Shown here: one piece after another, positions 18,751 to 27,110 of the stretch | Layout of the letters: the number at the start of each line of letters is the position of its first letter | Position numbering within the stretch: the stretch's first letter is position 1 | From: Mycolicibacterium porcinum | GTDB lineage: Bacteria > Actinomycetota > Actinomycetes > Mycobacteriales > Mycobacteriaceae | DNA: 54,116 bases | Direction: 5' to 3' | Assembly: GCA_002086835.1 (NCBI GenBank) | Contig: MVIG01000034.1 | Location: forward strand, 1-54,116 | Program-made: the position numbers and the translations under genes | Notes under the pieces: generated by a model | What the model was told of the DNA's origin: nothing | What the model saw: the letters and a program-made list of their open reading frames with translations, nothing else | Databases searched by the model: none

Positions 18751-20377
18751 CGTGTGACCGGGCATGCTCGATCGCTTCGTCGAGCGAATCGAGCAGATGG
18801 TTCTCGTGTCGTAGTGACTCGAACACGCCGACGTTGGCCAGCAACTCGGCGTGTTCGGGTCGAACGCCCTTGATGATCACCGTGATACCGCGCGATTCCA
18901 GCTCGGTCGCGATCTCGGCGAGCGTGTGGGCACCGGTGGCGTCGAGCATGCCCAGTTGCGACATCCGGATGATGACGACGGATGTGTGCGGATGCTCGGC
19001 GTCCACGATGGCACTCGAAATACGTTCGGCCGCACCGAAGAACATCGCGCCGTCGAGGCGCAGCAACGCGATCTGATCGTCGCCGGGACACGGCGGGCCA
19101 GGAAGCTCCTCGCGGACGACGCTGCTGCGCCGCGCCACCGAACGCAACGCGAAGAACGCGGCCACGACCACGCCGATCTCGACCGCCTCGATCAGATCGA
19201 AACACACGGTGACCGCGGCAGTCAGCGTGAACGTCAACGCGTCGGATCGGGTGGAGCGCAGGATCTTCCGGATCGTTGCCGCCGAGATCATCCGGAACGA
19301 TGTCACCATCAGCACGCCGGCCAGTGCGGCGAGCGGAATGGTGGACACCGGGCCGGTGGCCAGATACACCACACCCAGCAGGACGAGCGAGTGCACGATC
19401 GCCGCCACTCGCGTCCTGGCACCCGACCGGACGTTGACCGCCGTGCGGGCTATCGCACCGGTGGCAGGCATGCCGCCGAAGACCCCGGAGGCCACCGACG
19501 CCAGGCCCTGGCCCACCAGTTCACGATCCGGGTCGTACGGCCCGGTCGGCGACATGGTCGCCGCGACCCGCGCGGACAGCAGCGATTCGATGGCCGCCAG
19601 CGCGGCGATGGCCAGCGCTGCTCCCAGGAGGGTGCGCAAGGCGCCGAGGTCAGCGTGGGGCAGCAGCGGGGCGGGCAGGTGTGACGGCAGTTCGCCGATC
19701 GCCGCGACCGGGATGTGCAGGATGCTGACCAGGACCGTGACCACGATGACGGCGGTGAGCGACTCGGGAATGGCCCGGTGCAAACGCGGGAGTGCGATCA
19801 TCAGGACCGCGACAAGAGCAACTACCCCAAGGGTTTTCGCCGCGGACGTCCAGTCGGCCTGCGTGACGACGCTGATCGCGGCGGGCAGCGTGCGCTCGCC
19901 GGCCGGGGCCTGCTGCGCGAACGCGGCCGGAACCTGCTGCAGGAAGATGATCGCCGCGATGCCCAGGGTGAACCCCTCGATCACCGGCCACGGGATGAAC
20001 GTCACCGCCCGGCCGAGACCGGTGGCCCCGGCCGCCAGCACCAGCAGGCCGGCCACCACCGTCACCAGGGCGATGCTGCCGAGCCCGTGCTGCGCGACGA
20101 TCGGCGCCAGCACCACCGCCATCGCACCCGTCGGCCCGGACACCTGCACATGCGAACCGCCGAACACGGCGGCGACCAGGCCCGCCACCACGGCCGTGAC
20201 CAGGCCGGCGGCAGCACCGACCCCCGAACTGATCCCGAACGCCAACGCCAGCGGCAGGGCCACCACGCCGACCGTCACGCCGGCGAGGATGTCCCGTCGC
20301 CACGAGCGGGGCAGCTCGGTGTAGTCGTCGCGATGAGGCAGCAGGCGGCGGAACGTGCCGGCCACGGTTCTGATCAC
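18743..20377 (-). CDS. SulP family anion transporter with STAS domain
   Basis: A 544-aa permease. An N-terminal transport domain of about 10-12 hydrophobic helices (residues 30-400) carries the SulP signature around VALPLALAFGISSGVG and HVQVSGPTGAMAVVLAPI. A cytosolic STAS domain follows at about 435-540 (ALLRLDGAMFFGAAERI, VVIIRMSQLGMLDATGAHTL). The substrate may be sulfate, bicarbonate or another anion; SulP sequences do not reveal it easily. Start GTG 20377 lacks a Shine-Dalgarno, and a short or absent leader is likely. It is divergent from DUF393 across 81 bases that contain a perfect 7-base inverted repeat. Confidence 0.92.
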   Translation of the reverse strand: MIRTVAGTFRRLLPHRDDYTELPRSWRRDILAGVTVGVVALPLALAFGISSGVGAAAGLVTAVVAGLVAAVFGGSHVQVSGPTGAMAVVLAPIVAQHGLGSIALVTVVAGLLVLAAGATGLGRAVTFIPWPVIEGFTLGIAAIIFLQQVPAAFAQQAPAGERTLPAAISVVTQADWTSAAKTLGVVALVAVLMIALPRLHRAIPESLTAVIVVTVLVSILHIPVAAIGELPSHLPAPLLPHADLGALRTLLGAALAIAALAAIESLLSARVAATMSPTGPYDPDRELVGQGLASVASGVFGGMPATGAIARTAVNVRSGARTRVAAIVHSLVLLGVVYLATGPVSTIPLAALAGVLMVTSFRMISAATIRKILRSTRSDALTFTLTAAVTVCFDLIEAVEIGVVVAAFFALRSVARRSSVVREELPGPPCPGDDQIALLRLDGAMFFGAAERISSAIVDAEHPHTSVVIIRMSQLGMLDATGAHTLAEIATELESRGITVIIKGVRPEHAELLANVGVFESLRHENHLLDSLDEAIEHARSHVS

Positions 20378-20398
20378 AATGCTTGCCTGACGGATTTA

Positions 20399-20422
20399 TG
20401 GATTGAACGATTTCGCAATCCA
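20399..20422. promoter_or_regulatory. Inverted repeat in the sulP/DUF393 intergenic region
   Basis: TGGATTG (20399-20405) and CAATCCA (20416-20422) are a perfect 7-base dyad separated by 10 bases. It is centred in an 81-base divergent promoter region. Size and spacing fit an operator for a dimeric regulator; the regulator is unknown. Confidence 0.45.
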
Positions 20423-20458
20423 CTGTACGTCATCGCAAATGCTGGGCACACTGAAGGT

Positions 20459-20836
20459 ATGAGCGGTGTCCTGTATTTCGACGGCAACTGCGGCATGTGC
20501 ACGCGCAGCGTCAACTCCCTGATGCGGCGACAGCGAACGGGAGACCTGCGCATCGAGCCGTTTCAGCGGCCCGGTACCGCCGAACGGCTCGGCGTGACCG
20601 CCGATCAGCTCACCGAAGCGGCCTGGTGGCGGGACGCGTCGGGTGACGTGTACCGCGGCGCCGAAGCGATCAACGCGGCGTTGTCCGCCGGGATGGGCAG
20701 CCGGATTCCGTTGGGCGTGTATCGAATTCCCGGAATGCGTCAGCTGCAGAACGCCGCGTACCACTGGGTGGCGAACCACCGTTACCGGTTTCCCGGCACC
20801 ACGCCGCACTGCGCGGCGCAGCCGGGGGACTGCTGA
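20459..20836 (+). CDS. DUF393 thiol-disulfide oxidoreductase-like protein
   Basis: A 125-aa DUF393 (DCC family) protein. It begins GVLYFDGNCGMCTRSV, where DGNCGMC supplies the conserved Asp and the redox-like CxxC pair (Cys12, Cys15). The rest is a small thioredoxin-like fold ending near a short hydrophobic segment. It is probably a cytosolic or membrane-associated redox protein of unknown partner. ATG 20459 has only a weak GAAGG close upstream. The PHP gene starts 3 bases after the stop, so the two form an operon divergent from SulP. Confidence 0.85.
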   Translation: MSGVLYFDGNCGMCTRSVNSLMRRQRTGDLRIEPFQRPGTAERLGVTADQLTEAAWWRDASGDVYRGAEAINAALSAGMGSRIPLGVYRIPGMRQLQNAAYHWVANHRYRFPGTTPHCAAQPGDC

Positions 20837-20839
20837 GCG

Positions 20840-21850
20840 GTGTCGATGGATCCGGTGACCGCACTGCGGCAGATCGCGTACTACAAGGACCGGGCGCGCG
20901 AAGACCCGCGACGGGTGATGGCCTACCGCAACGCCGCCGACGTCGTCGAGGCGCTGACCGATGCCCAGCGGGAACGGCTGGGCGCGTCGAACGGCTGGCA
21001 GTCGTTGCCCGGGGTCGGGCCCAAGACCGCGAAGGTGATCGCCCAGGCATGGGCCGGCCGGGAACCCGACACCCTCGTCGAATTGCGTTCTGCAGCCGAG
21101 GATCTCGGAGGGGGTGACGTGCGTGCGGCGTTGCGCGGTGACCTGCACGTGCACTCGAACTGGTCCGATGGATCGGCCCCGATCGAGGAGATGATGCTGG
21201 CCGCGCGCGACCTGGGTCACGAGTACTGCGCGCTGACCGACCACTCGCCGCGGCTCAGGGTGGCCAACGGGCTGTCGCCCGAACGGCTACGCGAGCAGCT
21301 CGACGTCATCGAGGAGATCCGCGAACTCGTCGCACCCATGCGCATCCTCACCGGGATCGAGGTGGACATCCTCGAAGACGGCTCCCTCGACCAGGAACCC
21401 GAGCTGCTGGAACGCCTCGATGTGGTGGTGGCCAGCGTGCACTCGAAGCTGGCCATGGACTCGGCAGCCATGACCCGGCGCATGGTCAAAGCGGTGTCGA
21501 ACCCCCACACCGACGTGTTGGGGCACTGCACCGGCCGCCTGGTCACCGGTGGGCGCGGCATGCGGCCCGAGTCGAAATTCGACGCCGAGAGGGTGTTCAC
21601 CGCCTGCCTCGACCACGGCACCGCTGTCGAGATCAACTCCCGGCCCGAGCGGCGCGACCCGCCGACCCGGCTGCTCAACCTCGCGCTCGACATCGGCTGC
21701 CTGTTCAGCATCGACACCGACTCCCACGCGCCCGGGCAGCTCGAATTCCTCGGCTACGGGGCGCAGCGGGCACTCGACGCCGACGTGCCGATCGAGCGGA
21801 TCGTCAACACCTGGCCCGCCGAACAGCTGCTCGACTGGACTGCCCGCTGA
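20840..21850 (+). CDS. PHP-domain phosphoesterase with N-terminal HhH region (PolX-like, Rv3856c family)
   Basis: A 336-aa protein. Residues 1-90 resemble the helix-hairpin-helix part of family X DNA polymerases (MDPVTALRQIAYYKDRAR; SLPGVGPKTAKVI at 55-67) without the nucleotidyltransferase domain. Residues 99-336 form a PHP domain with metal ligands His103, His105, Asp110 and the Asp134-His135 pair (LTDHSPRL), and later DTDSHAPG. It may be a DNA-directed or small-molecule phosphoesterase. GTG 20840 or ATG 20846 could be the start; neither has a clear Shine-Dalgarno, and coupling to DUF393 is likely. The position matches Rv3856c. Confidence 0.88.
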   Translation: MSMDPVTALRQIAYYKDRAREDPRRVMAYRNAADVVEALTDAQRERLGASNGWQSLPGVGPKTAKVIAQAWAGREPDTLVELRSAAEDLGGGDVRAALRGDLHVHSNWSDGSAPIEEMMLAARDLGHEYCALTDHSPRLRVANGLSPERLREQLDVIEEIRELVAPMRILTGIEVDILEDGSLDQEPELLERLDVVVASVHSKLAMDSAAMTRRMVKAVSNPHTDVLGHCTGRLVTGGRGMRPESKFDAERVFTACLDHGTAVEINSRPERRDPPTRLLNLALDIGCLFSIDTDSHAPGQLEFLGYGAQRALDADVPIERIVNTWPAEQLLDWTAR

Positions 21851-21860
21851 CAGCTCGGTC

Positions 21861-21866
21861 TAAGCT
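21861..21866 (+). promoter_or_regulatory. -10 element of a leaderless small membrane protein gene
   Basis: TAAGCT fits TANNNT and ends 7 bases before ATG 21873. No Shine-Dalgarno lies between, so transcription and translation probably start together. Confidence 0.45.
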
Positions 21867-21872
21867 CACGCG

Positions 21873-22304
21873 ATGCACGCGGATCTCGGCATCGACACCG
21901 TCATCACCCTGCTGGCCGCCGGCCTGATCTTCCTGCTGGCTCTGGTGCTCGGGGTGTGGAAGTACCGGCAGATGGCCACCAGCGAGAACCACCTGGCCCA
22001 CCCGTACGTCGACATCGCCCACCGGGCCGCCCTGCTGTACTCCTTCGCGACACTGCTGGTGGCGGTGTTCGTCGAACTCAGCGCCTGGCCGGCCTGGGTC
22101 AACCTCACCGCGGCCATGGTCCTCGTGCTGTTCTTCGTCGTCGCCATCGCCGCCTACATCGAGCACGGCGCCAAGCGCGACACCACCAACCAGTTCGAGA
22201 AGCCCACCGCCGGACTGCACGCCGGGATGGTCGCGCTCATCGTCGGCGAGATCGGCGGATTCGCCGTGCTGCTCGCCGGATTCGTTGCCGCGCAGTTCTT
22301 CTAG
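21873..22304 (+). CDS. Small four-helix membrane protein (hypothetical)
   Basis: A 143-aa protein with four predicted membrane helices, at about residues 9-28, 49-68, 74-95 and 117-140. Short charged loops separate them (KYRQMATSENH, EHGAKRDTTNQFEK). No enzymatic motif is visible. It occupies the position of the small Rv3857c membrane protein of M. tuberculosis, but the lengths differ and I am not sure of orthology. It probably has its own leaderless promoter. Its stop TAG and the convergent polymerase stop share the same four bases (22301-22304). Confidence 0.75.
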   Translation: MHADLGIDTVITLLAAGLIFLLALVLGVWKYRQMATSENHLAHPYVDIAHRAALLYSFATLLVAVFVELSAWPAWVNLTAAMVLVLFFVVAIAAYIEHGAKRDTTNQFEKPTAGLHAGMVALIVGEIGGFAVLLAGFVAAQFF

Positions 22305-23518
22305 TACGGGAGCGTCGGCATCTCCAGGCCCGGATCGCGTCCGACCAGTACGCCCCGGGTCAACATCGCGTTGCCGAACCGCTGACGCACCTCGTCGATG
22401 GCGCCGTCGATCGCGACCGGATCGGGCTCTGACTCGAAGGGCAGTTCCAGCTGCTGGCTGCCCGCATGGTCGATGTTGGACACCGCGAAGCCGATCAGCG
22501 TCAGCCCGCGCTCGGCGATCAGCGGAGCCGCGGCCGTCACCAGTGCGCGAGCGGCGGCCAGCACCGCGTCCGTCGACGCGGTGGCCCGGGGCAGTGTGTG
22601 TGAGCGGGTGGCCCGGCCGAAATCGTCGAAGCGTAAACGCAATACGACGGTGCGTCCGGTCCGGCCGGCCCCGCGCATGCGGCGGGTGATGCGGTCGACG
22701 AGGTTGACCACCACGACATCCACCTCCGCGGCAGACATCGTGTTGCCGCGTCGCCCGAGTGCCCGTTGAGCGCCGACGGAACTGCGCCGCACACCCGTCG
22801 TCACCCGGCGCCGATCGATGTTGCGCGACAACGCGTACAACTGCCGCGCCATCGCGCCGCCGACCATGGTGCCCAGCGCCGACTCGGACAACTCGGCCAC
22901 ATCGGCGACGGTTTCGATCCCGTGGGCATGCAGCTTCTCGGCGGTCTTGGTGCCGACACCCCACAACCGGCGTACCGGCAGCGGATGCAGGAACGCCAGT
23001 TCGCGGTCCGGCGGGACCAGCAGTAGCCCGTCCGGTTTGGCCACCTGGCTGGCCACCTTGGCCAGGAACTTCGTCCGGGCGATGCCGACCGTGATGGGCA
23101 GGCCGACCTGCTCGCTGACCTGCTCGCGCAGCCTGCGGGCGATCTCCACCGGGGTGCCGGACACCCGGCCCAGGCCGGACACGTCGAGAAACGCCTCGTC
23201 CACCGACAGCGGTTCGACCACCGGCGTCGTGTCGTGAAACACCTCGAACACATGCCGGCTGGCCTCCGAATACGCCGACATCCGCGGTGGCACCACGACA
23301 GCCTGCGGGCACAGCGCCCGGGCCTGGCCGCCGCCCATGGCCGTGCGCACCCCGAACGCCTTGGCCTCATAGCTGGCCGCCAGCACGACGCCGCCGCCCA
23401 CGATCACCGGCCGGCCGCGCAGCGCCGGATCATCGCGCTGCTCGACCGATGCGTAGAACGAATCGAGATCAGCGTGCAGGATAGCCGCTTGCGGAGTTGG
23501 ACTGCCTGACACGAACAT
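22301..23518 (-). CDS. dinB: Y-family DNA polymerase IV (DinB, third mycobacterial paralogue type)
   Basis: A 405-aa translesion polymerase. Catalytic acids are Asp17 (HADLDSFYAS) and Asp107-Glu108 (SVDEAF). The steric gate position is aromatic (Phe21-Tyr22), so ribonucleotides should be excluded. GVGTKTAEKL is the thumb HhH. The little-finger domain ends with a beta-clamp peptide QLELPF (356-361). From the order of genes this probably corresponds to M. smegmatis DinB3. It lies 24 bases downstream of ethR on the same strand. A LexA-type palindrome overlaps ATG 23518; a GTG two codons inside is an alternative start. Confidence 0.92.
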   Translation of the reverse strand: MFVSGSPTPQAAILHADLDSFYASVEQRDDPALRGRPVIVGGGVVLAASYEAKAFGVRTAMGGGQARALCPQAVVVPPRMSAYSEASRHVFEVFHDTTPVVEPLSVDEAFLDVSGLGRVSGTPVEIARRLREQVSEQVGLPITVGIARTKFLAKVASQVAKPDGLLLVPPDRELAFLHPLPVRRLWGVGTKTAEKLHAHGIETVADVAELSESALGTMVGGAMARQLYALSRNIDRRRVTTGVRRSSVGAQRALGRRGNTMSAAEVDVVVVNLVDRITRRMRGAGRTGRTVVLRLRFDDFGRATRSHTLPRATASTDAVLAAARALVTAAAPLIAERGLTLIGFAVSNIDHAGSQQLELPFESEPDPVAIDGAIDEVRQRFGNAMLTRGVLVGRDPGLEMPTLPY

Positions 23519-23525
23519 ATGTTCG
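23512..23525 (-). promoter_or_regulatory. SOS (LexA) box overlapping the dinB start codon
   Basis: CGAACATATGTTCG is a perfect 14-base palindrome that matches the core of the mycobacterial SOS box, TCGAAC-N4-GTTCGA, apart from the outermost base on each side. It spans the 24-base ethR-dinB gap and the first bases of dinB. Confidence 0.6.
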
Positions 23526-23542
23526 CATAAGTGGCGGACGAG

Positions 23543-24184
23543 TCAGCCGGCCTCGCCGTAGATGCTGGTCAGCCAGATGTGGGCGAGGGTGTCGACCACC
23601 TTGTCGTAGGCGACCGCGGGTTGTTCGGCGCTCAGGGCCGCCATGATGGTGCGCTCATTCATCAGGTTGAGCGAGGTCGCCAGGTCCATGGCGGGAATGG
23701 TGTCCGGGGCGGCGCCGCGTCCCCGCTCGGCGGTGATCAGGGCTGCGGTGAGGCTGATCCACTTCTGCATGAGGCCCGACCAGAACACGCGGAACTCCGG
23801 GCTGCTGTTCAGCGCCTCGGTGCCGGCGCGCGCCGTGGCCGGATGCGACCCGAACGAGCTGACGAAGATCTCGATCCCATGCCGGATCGCCCGCTTGGGA
23901 TCGGTCGGCATGTCCTCGAGTGCGCTGTCGAAACCGGTGTCGGCTCGCTTGATCAGTGGATCGATCAGCGACAGCAGTACGGCTTCCTTCGACGAGAAGT
24001 AGAAGTAGAACGTCGGCCGCGAGATCCCGGCGCCTTTTGCCAGGTCATCGACCGATATGTCGGCGAACTTCTTGGTCTCCAGCAGCTGCCTGGCGGTCGC
24101 GAGGATCGCCGCTTCGCGGTCGTCGCCCGAGGGGCGAGCGGCGCGGCGACCGCGCGGGGCGCGGGCCGTGCTGGAGGTGGTCAC
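23543..24184 (-). CDS. ethR: TetR-family repressor EthR
   Basis: A 213-aa TetR repressor, close in length to the 216-aa M. tuberculosis EthR. The N-terminal HTH is nearly identical (DISVDDLAKGAGISRPTFYFYF). The C-terminal ligand domain keeps FGSH, MQKWI, LNLMNERT and HIWLTSIYGE. EthR represses the divergent ethA by multimeric binding to a repeat-rich operator. GTG 24184 matches the start of known EthR proteins; an upstream in-frame GTG at 24202 lies inside the operator. AGCCTA at 24193-24198 (TAGGCT on this strand) could be its -10, giving a nearly leaderless mRNA. Confidence 0.95.
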   Translation of the reverse strand: MTTSSTARAPRGRRAARPSGDDREAAILATARQLLETKKFADISVDDLAKGAGISRPTFYFYFSSKEAVLLSLIDPLIKRADTGFDSALEDMPTDPKRAIRHGIEIFVSSFGSHPATARAGTEALNSSPEFRVFWSGLMQKWISLTAALITAERGRGAAPDTIPAMDLATSLNLMNERTIMAALSAEQPAVAYDKVVDTLAHIWLTSIYGEAG

Positions 24185-24203
24185 AATCAAGGAGCCTAAC
24201 ACC

Positions 24204-24258
24204 GCGTTGAATTTTTCGACACACCGTTGACCGACTCAACACCATGTTGATACCGTCG
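24204..24258. promoter_or_regulatory. EthR operator between ethR and ethA
   Basis: About 55 bases contain repeated GTTGA/TCGAC/TCAAC half-sites at regular spacing. They closely follow the M. tuberculosis ethA operator as I remember it. TACCGT (24251-24256) fits TANNNT and ends 8 bases before ethA ATG 24264, so bound EthR would cover the ethA promoter. Confidence 0.75.
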
Positions 24259-24263
24259 GTCCC

Positions 24264-25733
24264 ATGACCGAACATTTCGATGTTGTGATCGTCGGTGCCG
24301 GCATCTCCGGCATCAGCACGGCCTGGCACCTGCAGGACCGTTGCCCCACCAAGAGCTACGTGATCCTGGAACGCCGGGAGAACATCGGCGGCACCTGGGA
24401 TCTGTTCAAGTACCCGGGCATCCGCTCCGACTCCGACATGTTCACCCTCGGCTTCCGGTTCAAGCCATGGGAGTCGGCGAAGTCCATCGCCGACGGCCAG
24501 TCGATCTGGAACTACATCAACGAGGCCGCCGACGAGAACGGCATCCGCAACCACATCCGCACCGGCCACCGGGTTCTGTCGGTGGACTGGTCGGACGCGG
24601 ACAACCGCTGGACCGTCGACGTCGAGCACGACGGTGAGACCAAGCAGATCACCGCGTCGTTCCTCTCGGTGTGCAGCGGCTACTACAACTACGACCAGGG
24701 CTACTCGCCGGAGTTCCCGGGCTCGGCGGACTTCAAGGGCCAGATCATCCACCCGCAGCACTGGCCCGAGGACCTGGACTACGCCGGCAAGAAGATCGTC
24801 GTGATCGGTTCCGGCGCAACAGCTGTCACGCTGATCCCGTCGCTGGTCAACGAGGGCGCCGGCCATGTCACCATGCTGCAGCGCTCGCCCACCTACATCG
24901 GCGCCCTCCCGCTGGAGGACCCGGTCGCGGCCCGGACCAACAAGTACCTGCCGAAGCACTTGGCGCACTTCATCAACCGGTGGAAGCAGATCGGCTACAG
25001 CACCGGGCAGTACCAGGTGGCCCGGAAGTTCCCGGCGGTGTTCAAGAAGGCGCTGCGTCAGATGGCCGAGCGCCGGCTGCCCGAGGGCTTCGACTACGAC
25101 AAGCACTTCAGCCCGCGCTACAACCCGTGGGACGAGCGAGTCTGCCTGGCGCCCAACGGCGATCTGTTCAAGGCCATCCGCTCGGGCAAGGCCGACGTCG
25201 TCACCGACACCATCGACACCTTCACCGAGACCGGCATCAAGCTGGCCTCCGGCGAGGAGTTGCAGGCCGACATCATCGTCACCGCAACCGGTCTGAACAT
25301 GCAGCTGTTCGGCGGTGCGCAGGCCAACCGCAACGGCGAACCGATCGACCTGACCAAGTGCATGACCTACAAGGGCCTCATGCTCTCGGGCGTGCCGAAC
25401 ATGGCGATCACCTTCGGCTACACGAACGCGTCATGGACCCTGAAGGCCGACCTGGTCTCCGAGTTCATCTGCCGCGTGCTGAACTACATGGACGCCAACG
25501 GATTCGACCGGGTCGAACCGCAGCATCCCGGCACCGCCGTCGACGAGCTGCCGTTCATGGACTTCACCCCGGGCTACTTCCGGCGAGCCATGGACAGCCT
25601 GCCCAAGTCGGGCTCGGAAGCGCCGTGGAAGCTCAAGCAGAACTACTTCTTCGACATGCGGACCATCCGGTACGGCAAGGTCGACGAAGAGTCGCTGATG
25701 TTCACCAAACACCGTGCCGCAGTGACGGTTTAA
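24264..25733 (+). CDS. ethA: Baeyer-Villiger monooxygenase EthA
   Basis: A 489-aa FAD/NADPH monooxygenase, exactly the length of M. tuberculosis EthA and highly similar along its length. The FAD motif is VGAGISG (10-16) and the NADPH motif VIGSGATA. The Baeyer-Villiger fingerprint FKGQIIHPQHWP is around residues 157-168. It inserts oxygen next to ketones and oxidises thioamides. In M. tuberculosis it activates ethionamide; the natural substrate is uncertain. ATG 24264 lies 8 bases after a TANNNT -10 within the EthR operator, with no Shine-Dalgarno. A strong bidirectional terminator follows. Confidence 0.96.
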   Translation: MTEHFDVVIVGAGISGISTAWHLQDRCPTKSYVILERRENIGGTWDLFKYPGIRSDSDMFTLGFRFKPWESAKSIADGQSIWNYINEAADENGIRNHIRTGHRVLSVDWSDADNRWTVDVEHDGETKQITASFLSVCSGYYNYDQGYSPEFPGSADFKGQIIHPQHWPEDLDYAGKKIVVIGSGATAVTLIPSLVNEGAGHVTMLQRSPTYIGALPLEDPVAARTNKYLPKHLAHFINRWKQIGYSTGQYQVARKFPAVFKKALRQMAERRLPEGFDYDKHFSPRYNPWDERVCLAPNGDLFKAIRSGKADVVTDTIDTFTETGIKLASGEELQADIIVTATGLNMQLFGGAQANRNGEPIDLTKCMTYKGLMLSGVPNMAITFGYTNASWTLKADLVSEFICRVLNYMDANGFDRVEPQHPGTAVDELPFMDFTPGYFRRAMDSLPKSGSEAPWKLKQNYFFDMRTIRYGKVDEESLMFTKHRAAVTV

Positions 25734-25754
25734 CCCACACTGCCGACCAGACGC

Positions 25755-25789
25755 AAAACTGCCCCTTTCAGTCGAAAAGGGGCAGTTTT
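25755..25789. terminator. Strong bidirectional intrinsic terminator between ethA and rraA
   Basis: AAAACTGCCCCTTT (25755-25768) and AAAGGGGCAGTTTT (25776-25789) form a perfect 14-base stem around a 7-base loop. A/T tracts on both sides give a U-run in either direction. It serves the convergent ethA and rraA genes. Confidence 0.93.
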
Positions 25790-25802
25790 ATGTCTGCTCG
25801 CG

Positions 25803-26282
25803 CTAGGAAGCGACCACGACGATGCCGTCCTCGTCGGCGTACGCGATCTCACCCGGAACGAAGGTCACCCCGCCGAAGCTGACCTCGACGTCGCGCTCGC
25901 CCTCACCGGTCTTGGTGCCCTTGCGCGGGTTGGTGCCCAGCGCCTTGATGCCGACGTCGATGGTGCGCAACGCTGCCGCATCGCGCACCGCGCCGTGCAC
26001 GATCACCCCGGACCAGCCGTTGTCGGCCGCCAGGCCCGCGATGATGTCGCCCACCAGCGCGGTGTGCAGCGACCCGTCGCCGTCGACCACCAGCACCCCG
26101 CCGTCGCCGGGGGTGGACAGGATCGACTTGAGCAGCGCGTTGTCCTGGAAGCAGCGCACCGTCGTGATCGGCCCGGCGAACACGGTCTTGCCGCCGTAGT
26201 TCTGCAGCTGCAGATCGCAGCTACGGACGTCGGGGTAGATCTCGTCGACCAGATCAGCGGTGGCGCGCGGTTCGATACTCAC
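25803..26282 (-). CDS. rraA: RraA-family protein (regulator of RNase E / HMG aldolase-like)
   Basis: A 159-aa protein nearly collinear with M. tuberculosis RraA (Rv3853). Motifs include [46 protein letters not shown] and [14 protein letters not shown]. The last carries the metal and substrate residues (GxxRD) seen in HMG/CHA aldolases of this fold. The family either inhibits RNase E or acts as an aldolase; the sequence cannot decide. It starts at GTG 26282 and is cytosolic. It is 20 bases downstream of the MerR regulator on the same strand, so it may share that autoregulated promoter. Confidence 0.93.
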   Translation of the reverse strand: MSIEPRATADLVDEIYPDVRSCDLQLQNYGGKTVFAGPITTVRCFQDNALLKSILSTPGDGGVLVVDGDGSLHTALVGDIIAGLAADNGWSGVIVHGAVRDAAALRTIDVGIKALGTNPRKGTKTGEGERDVEVSFGGVTFVPGEIAYADEDGIVVVAS

Positions 26283-26302
26283 CCCGCGATTATCGCAGCC
26301 CG

Positions 26303-27067
26303 CTAGCCGGCGACGCTTTGCACGATGATGTCGTGCACGAACTGGGCCAGGCCGGGCTCGGCCTCGTCGTAGTAGCGGGCGAAGCGCTCGTCGTCCACAT
26401 AGATGTTGGCCAGACAGACGTGCATGTCGTCACTGCAGTCGTAGAACCGGGAGATGTTCGCGCGATGCCGGGCGGCGAGTTCGTTGGCCTGCGCCGACCC
26501 GGGGCGTACTCCGGCGCGCTTGCCCTCGGCCAGGGCGTCGAGCAGCGCATCGTTCTCGGCCTTGAACTCGATCCAGTCCTGCTTGGTCATCTGCGCGGTG
26601 CGCTCCCGGGACTGCCGCCACTCCTCGGTGCCGCCCCAGCGCTCGCGGGCCTCGTCGTCGTGCTCGTCGAAGACGGCACTGCCGAAGATCTCCACCTGCT
26701 CCTCGGCGGTGAGCTGAATCCCGCTGTCGTGGGCGCTCATCAATTCCTCCACTGCCTTGATGGTCTGCTGTAACTGCTCGGCTTGATCGCACAGCAGGCT
26801 GTGCTGGCGTCGCAGGTGGGCGAGCACGTCGGCATCGGGATCGTCGAGCAGAGACCGGATCGCCTCCAGCGCCAGCCCGACGGACCGGTACACCAGCACC
26901 AGATGCAAACGCTCCACATCGGCGTCGGTGTAGCCGCGGTAACCCGCCGCGGTACGCACGCCGGGCACCACCAGACCGATGTGGTCGTAATGGTGCAGCG
27001 TCCGCACCGAGACACCCGTCAGCGCGGCAACCGCGCCGACGGATCTCACCTGCGGATCGACGTGCAT
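26303..27067 (-). CDS. MerR-family regulator with TipAS-type ligand domain
   Basis: A 254-aa activator. Residues 9-80 form the MerR winged helix ([23 protein letters not shown], then [18 protein letters not shown]), followed by a dimerisation coiled coil to about 130. Residues 140-254 resemble the TipAS ligand domain ([24 protein letters not shown], then [20 protein letters not shown]). TipAS domains bind hydrophobic or thiopeptide ligands. ATG 27067 is 7 bases from the -10 of a MerR-type promoter, suggesting autoregulation and leaderless mRNA. rraA follows at 20 bases. Confidence 0.92.
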   Translation of the reverse strand: MHVDPQVRSVGAVAALTGVSVRTLHHYDHIGLVVPGVRTAAGYRGYTDADVERLHLVLVYRSVGLALEAIRSLLDDPDADVLAHLRRQHSLLCDQAEQLQQTIKAVEELMSAHDSGIQLTAEEQVEIFGSAVFDEHDDEARERWGGTEEWRQSRERTAQMTKQDWIEFKAENDALLDALAEGKRAGVRPGSAQANELAARHRANISRFYDCSDDMHVCLANIYVDDERFARYYDEAEPGLAQFVHDIIVQSVAG

Positions 27068-27073
27068 GACGCC

Positions 27074-27104
27074 ACTATCGGCCCTGACGTCGCGTCAGGG
27101 TCAA
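27074..27104 (-). promoter_or_regulatory. MerR-type autoregulated promoter with 19-base spacer
   Basis: On the minus strand a TTGACC -35 (27099-27104) is followed by a 19-base spacer and GATAGT -10 (27074-27079). The spacer carries the dyad CCTGACG/CGTCAGG (27083-27099). An over-long spacer with a central dyad is diagnostic of MerR-family activation. The -10 ends 7 bases before ATG 27067. Confidence 0.8.
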
Positions 27105-27110
27105 GCCCGG

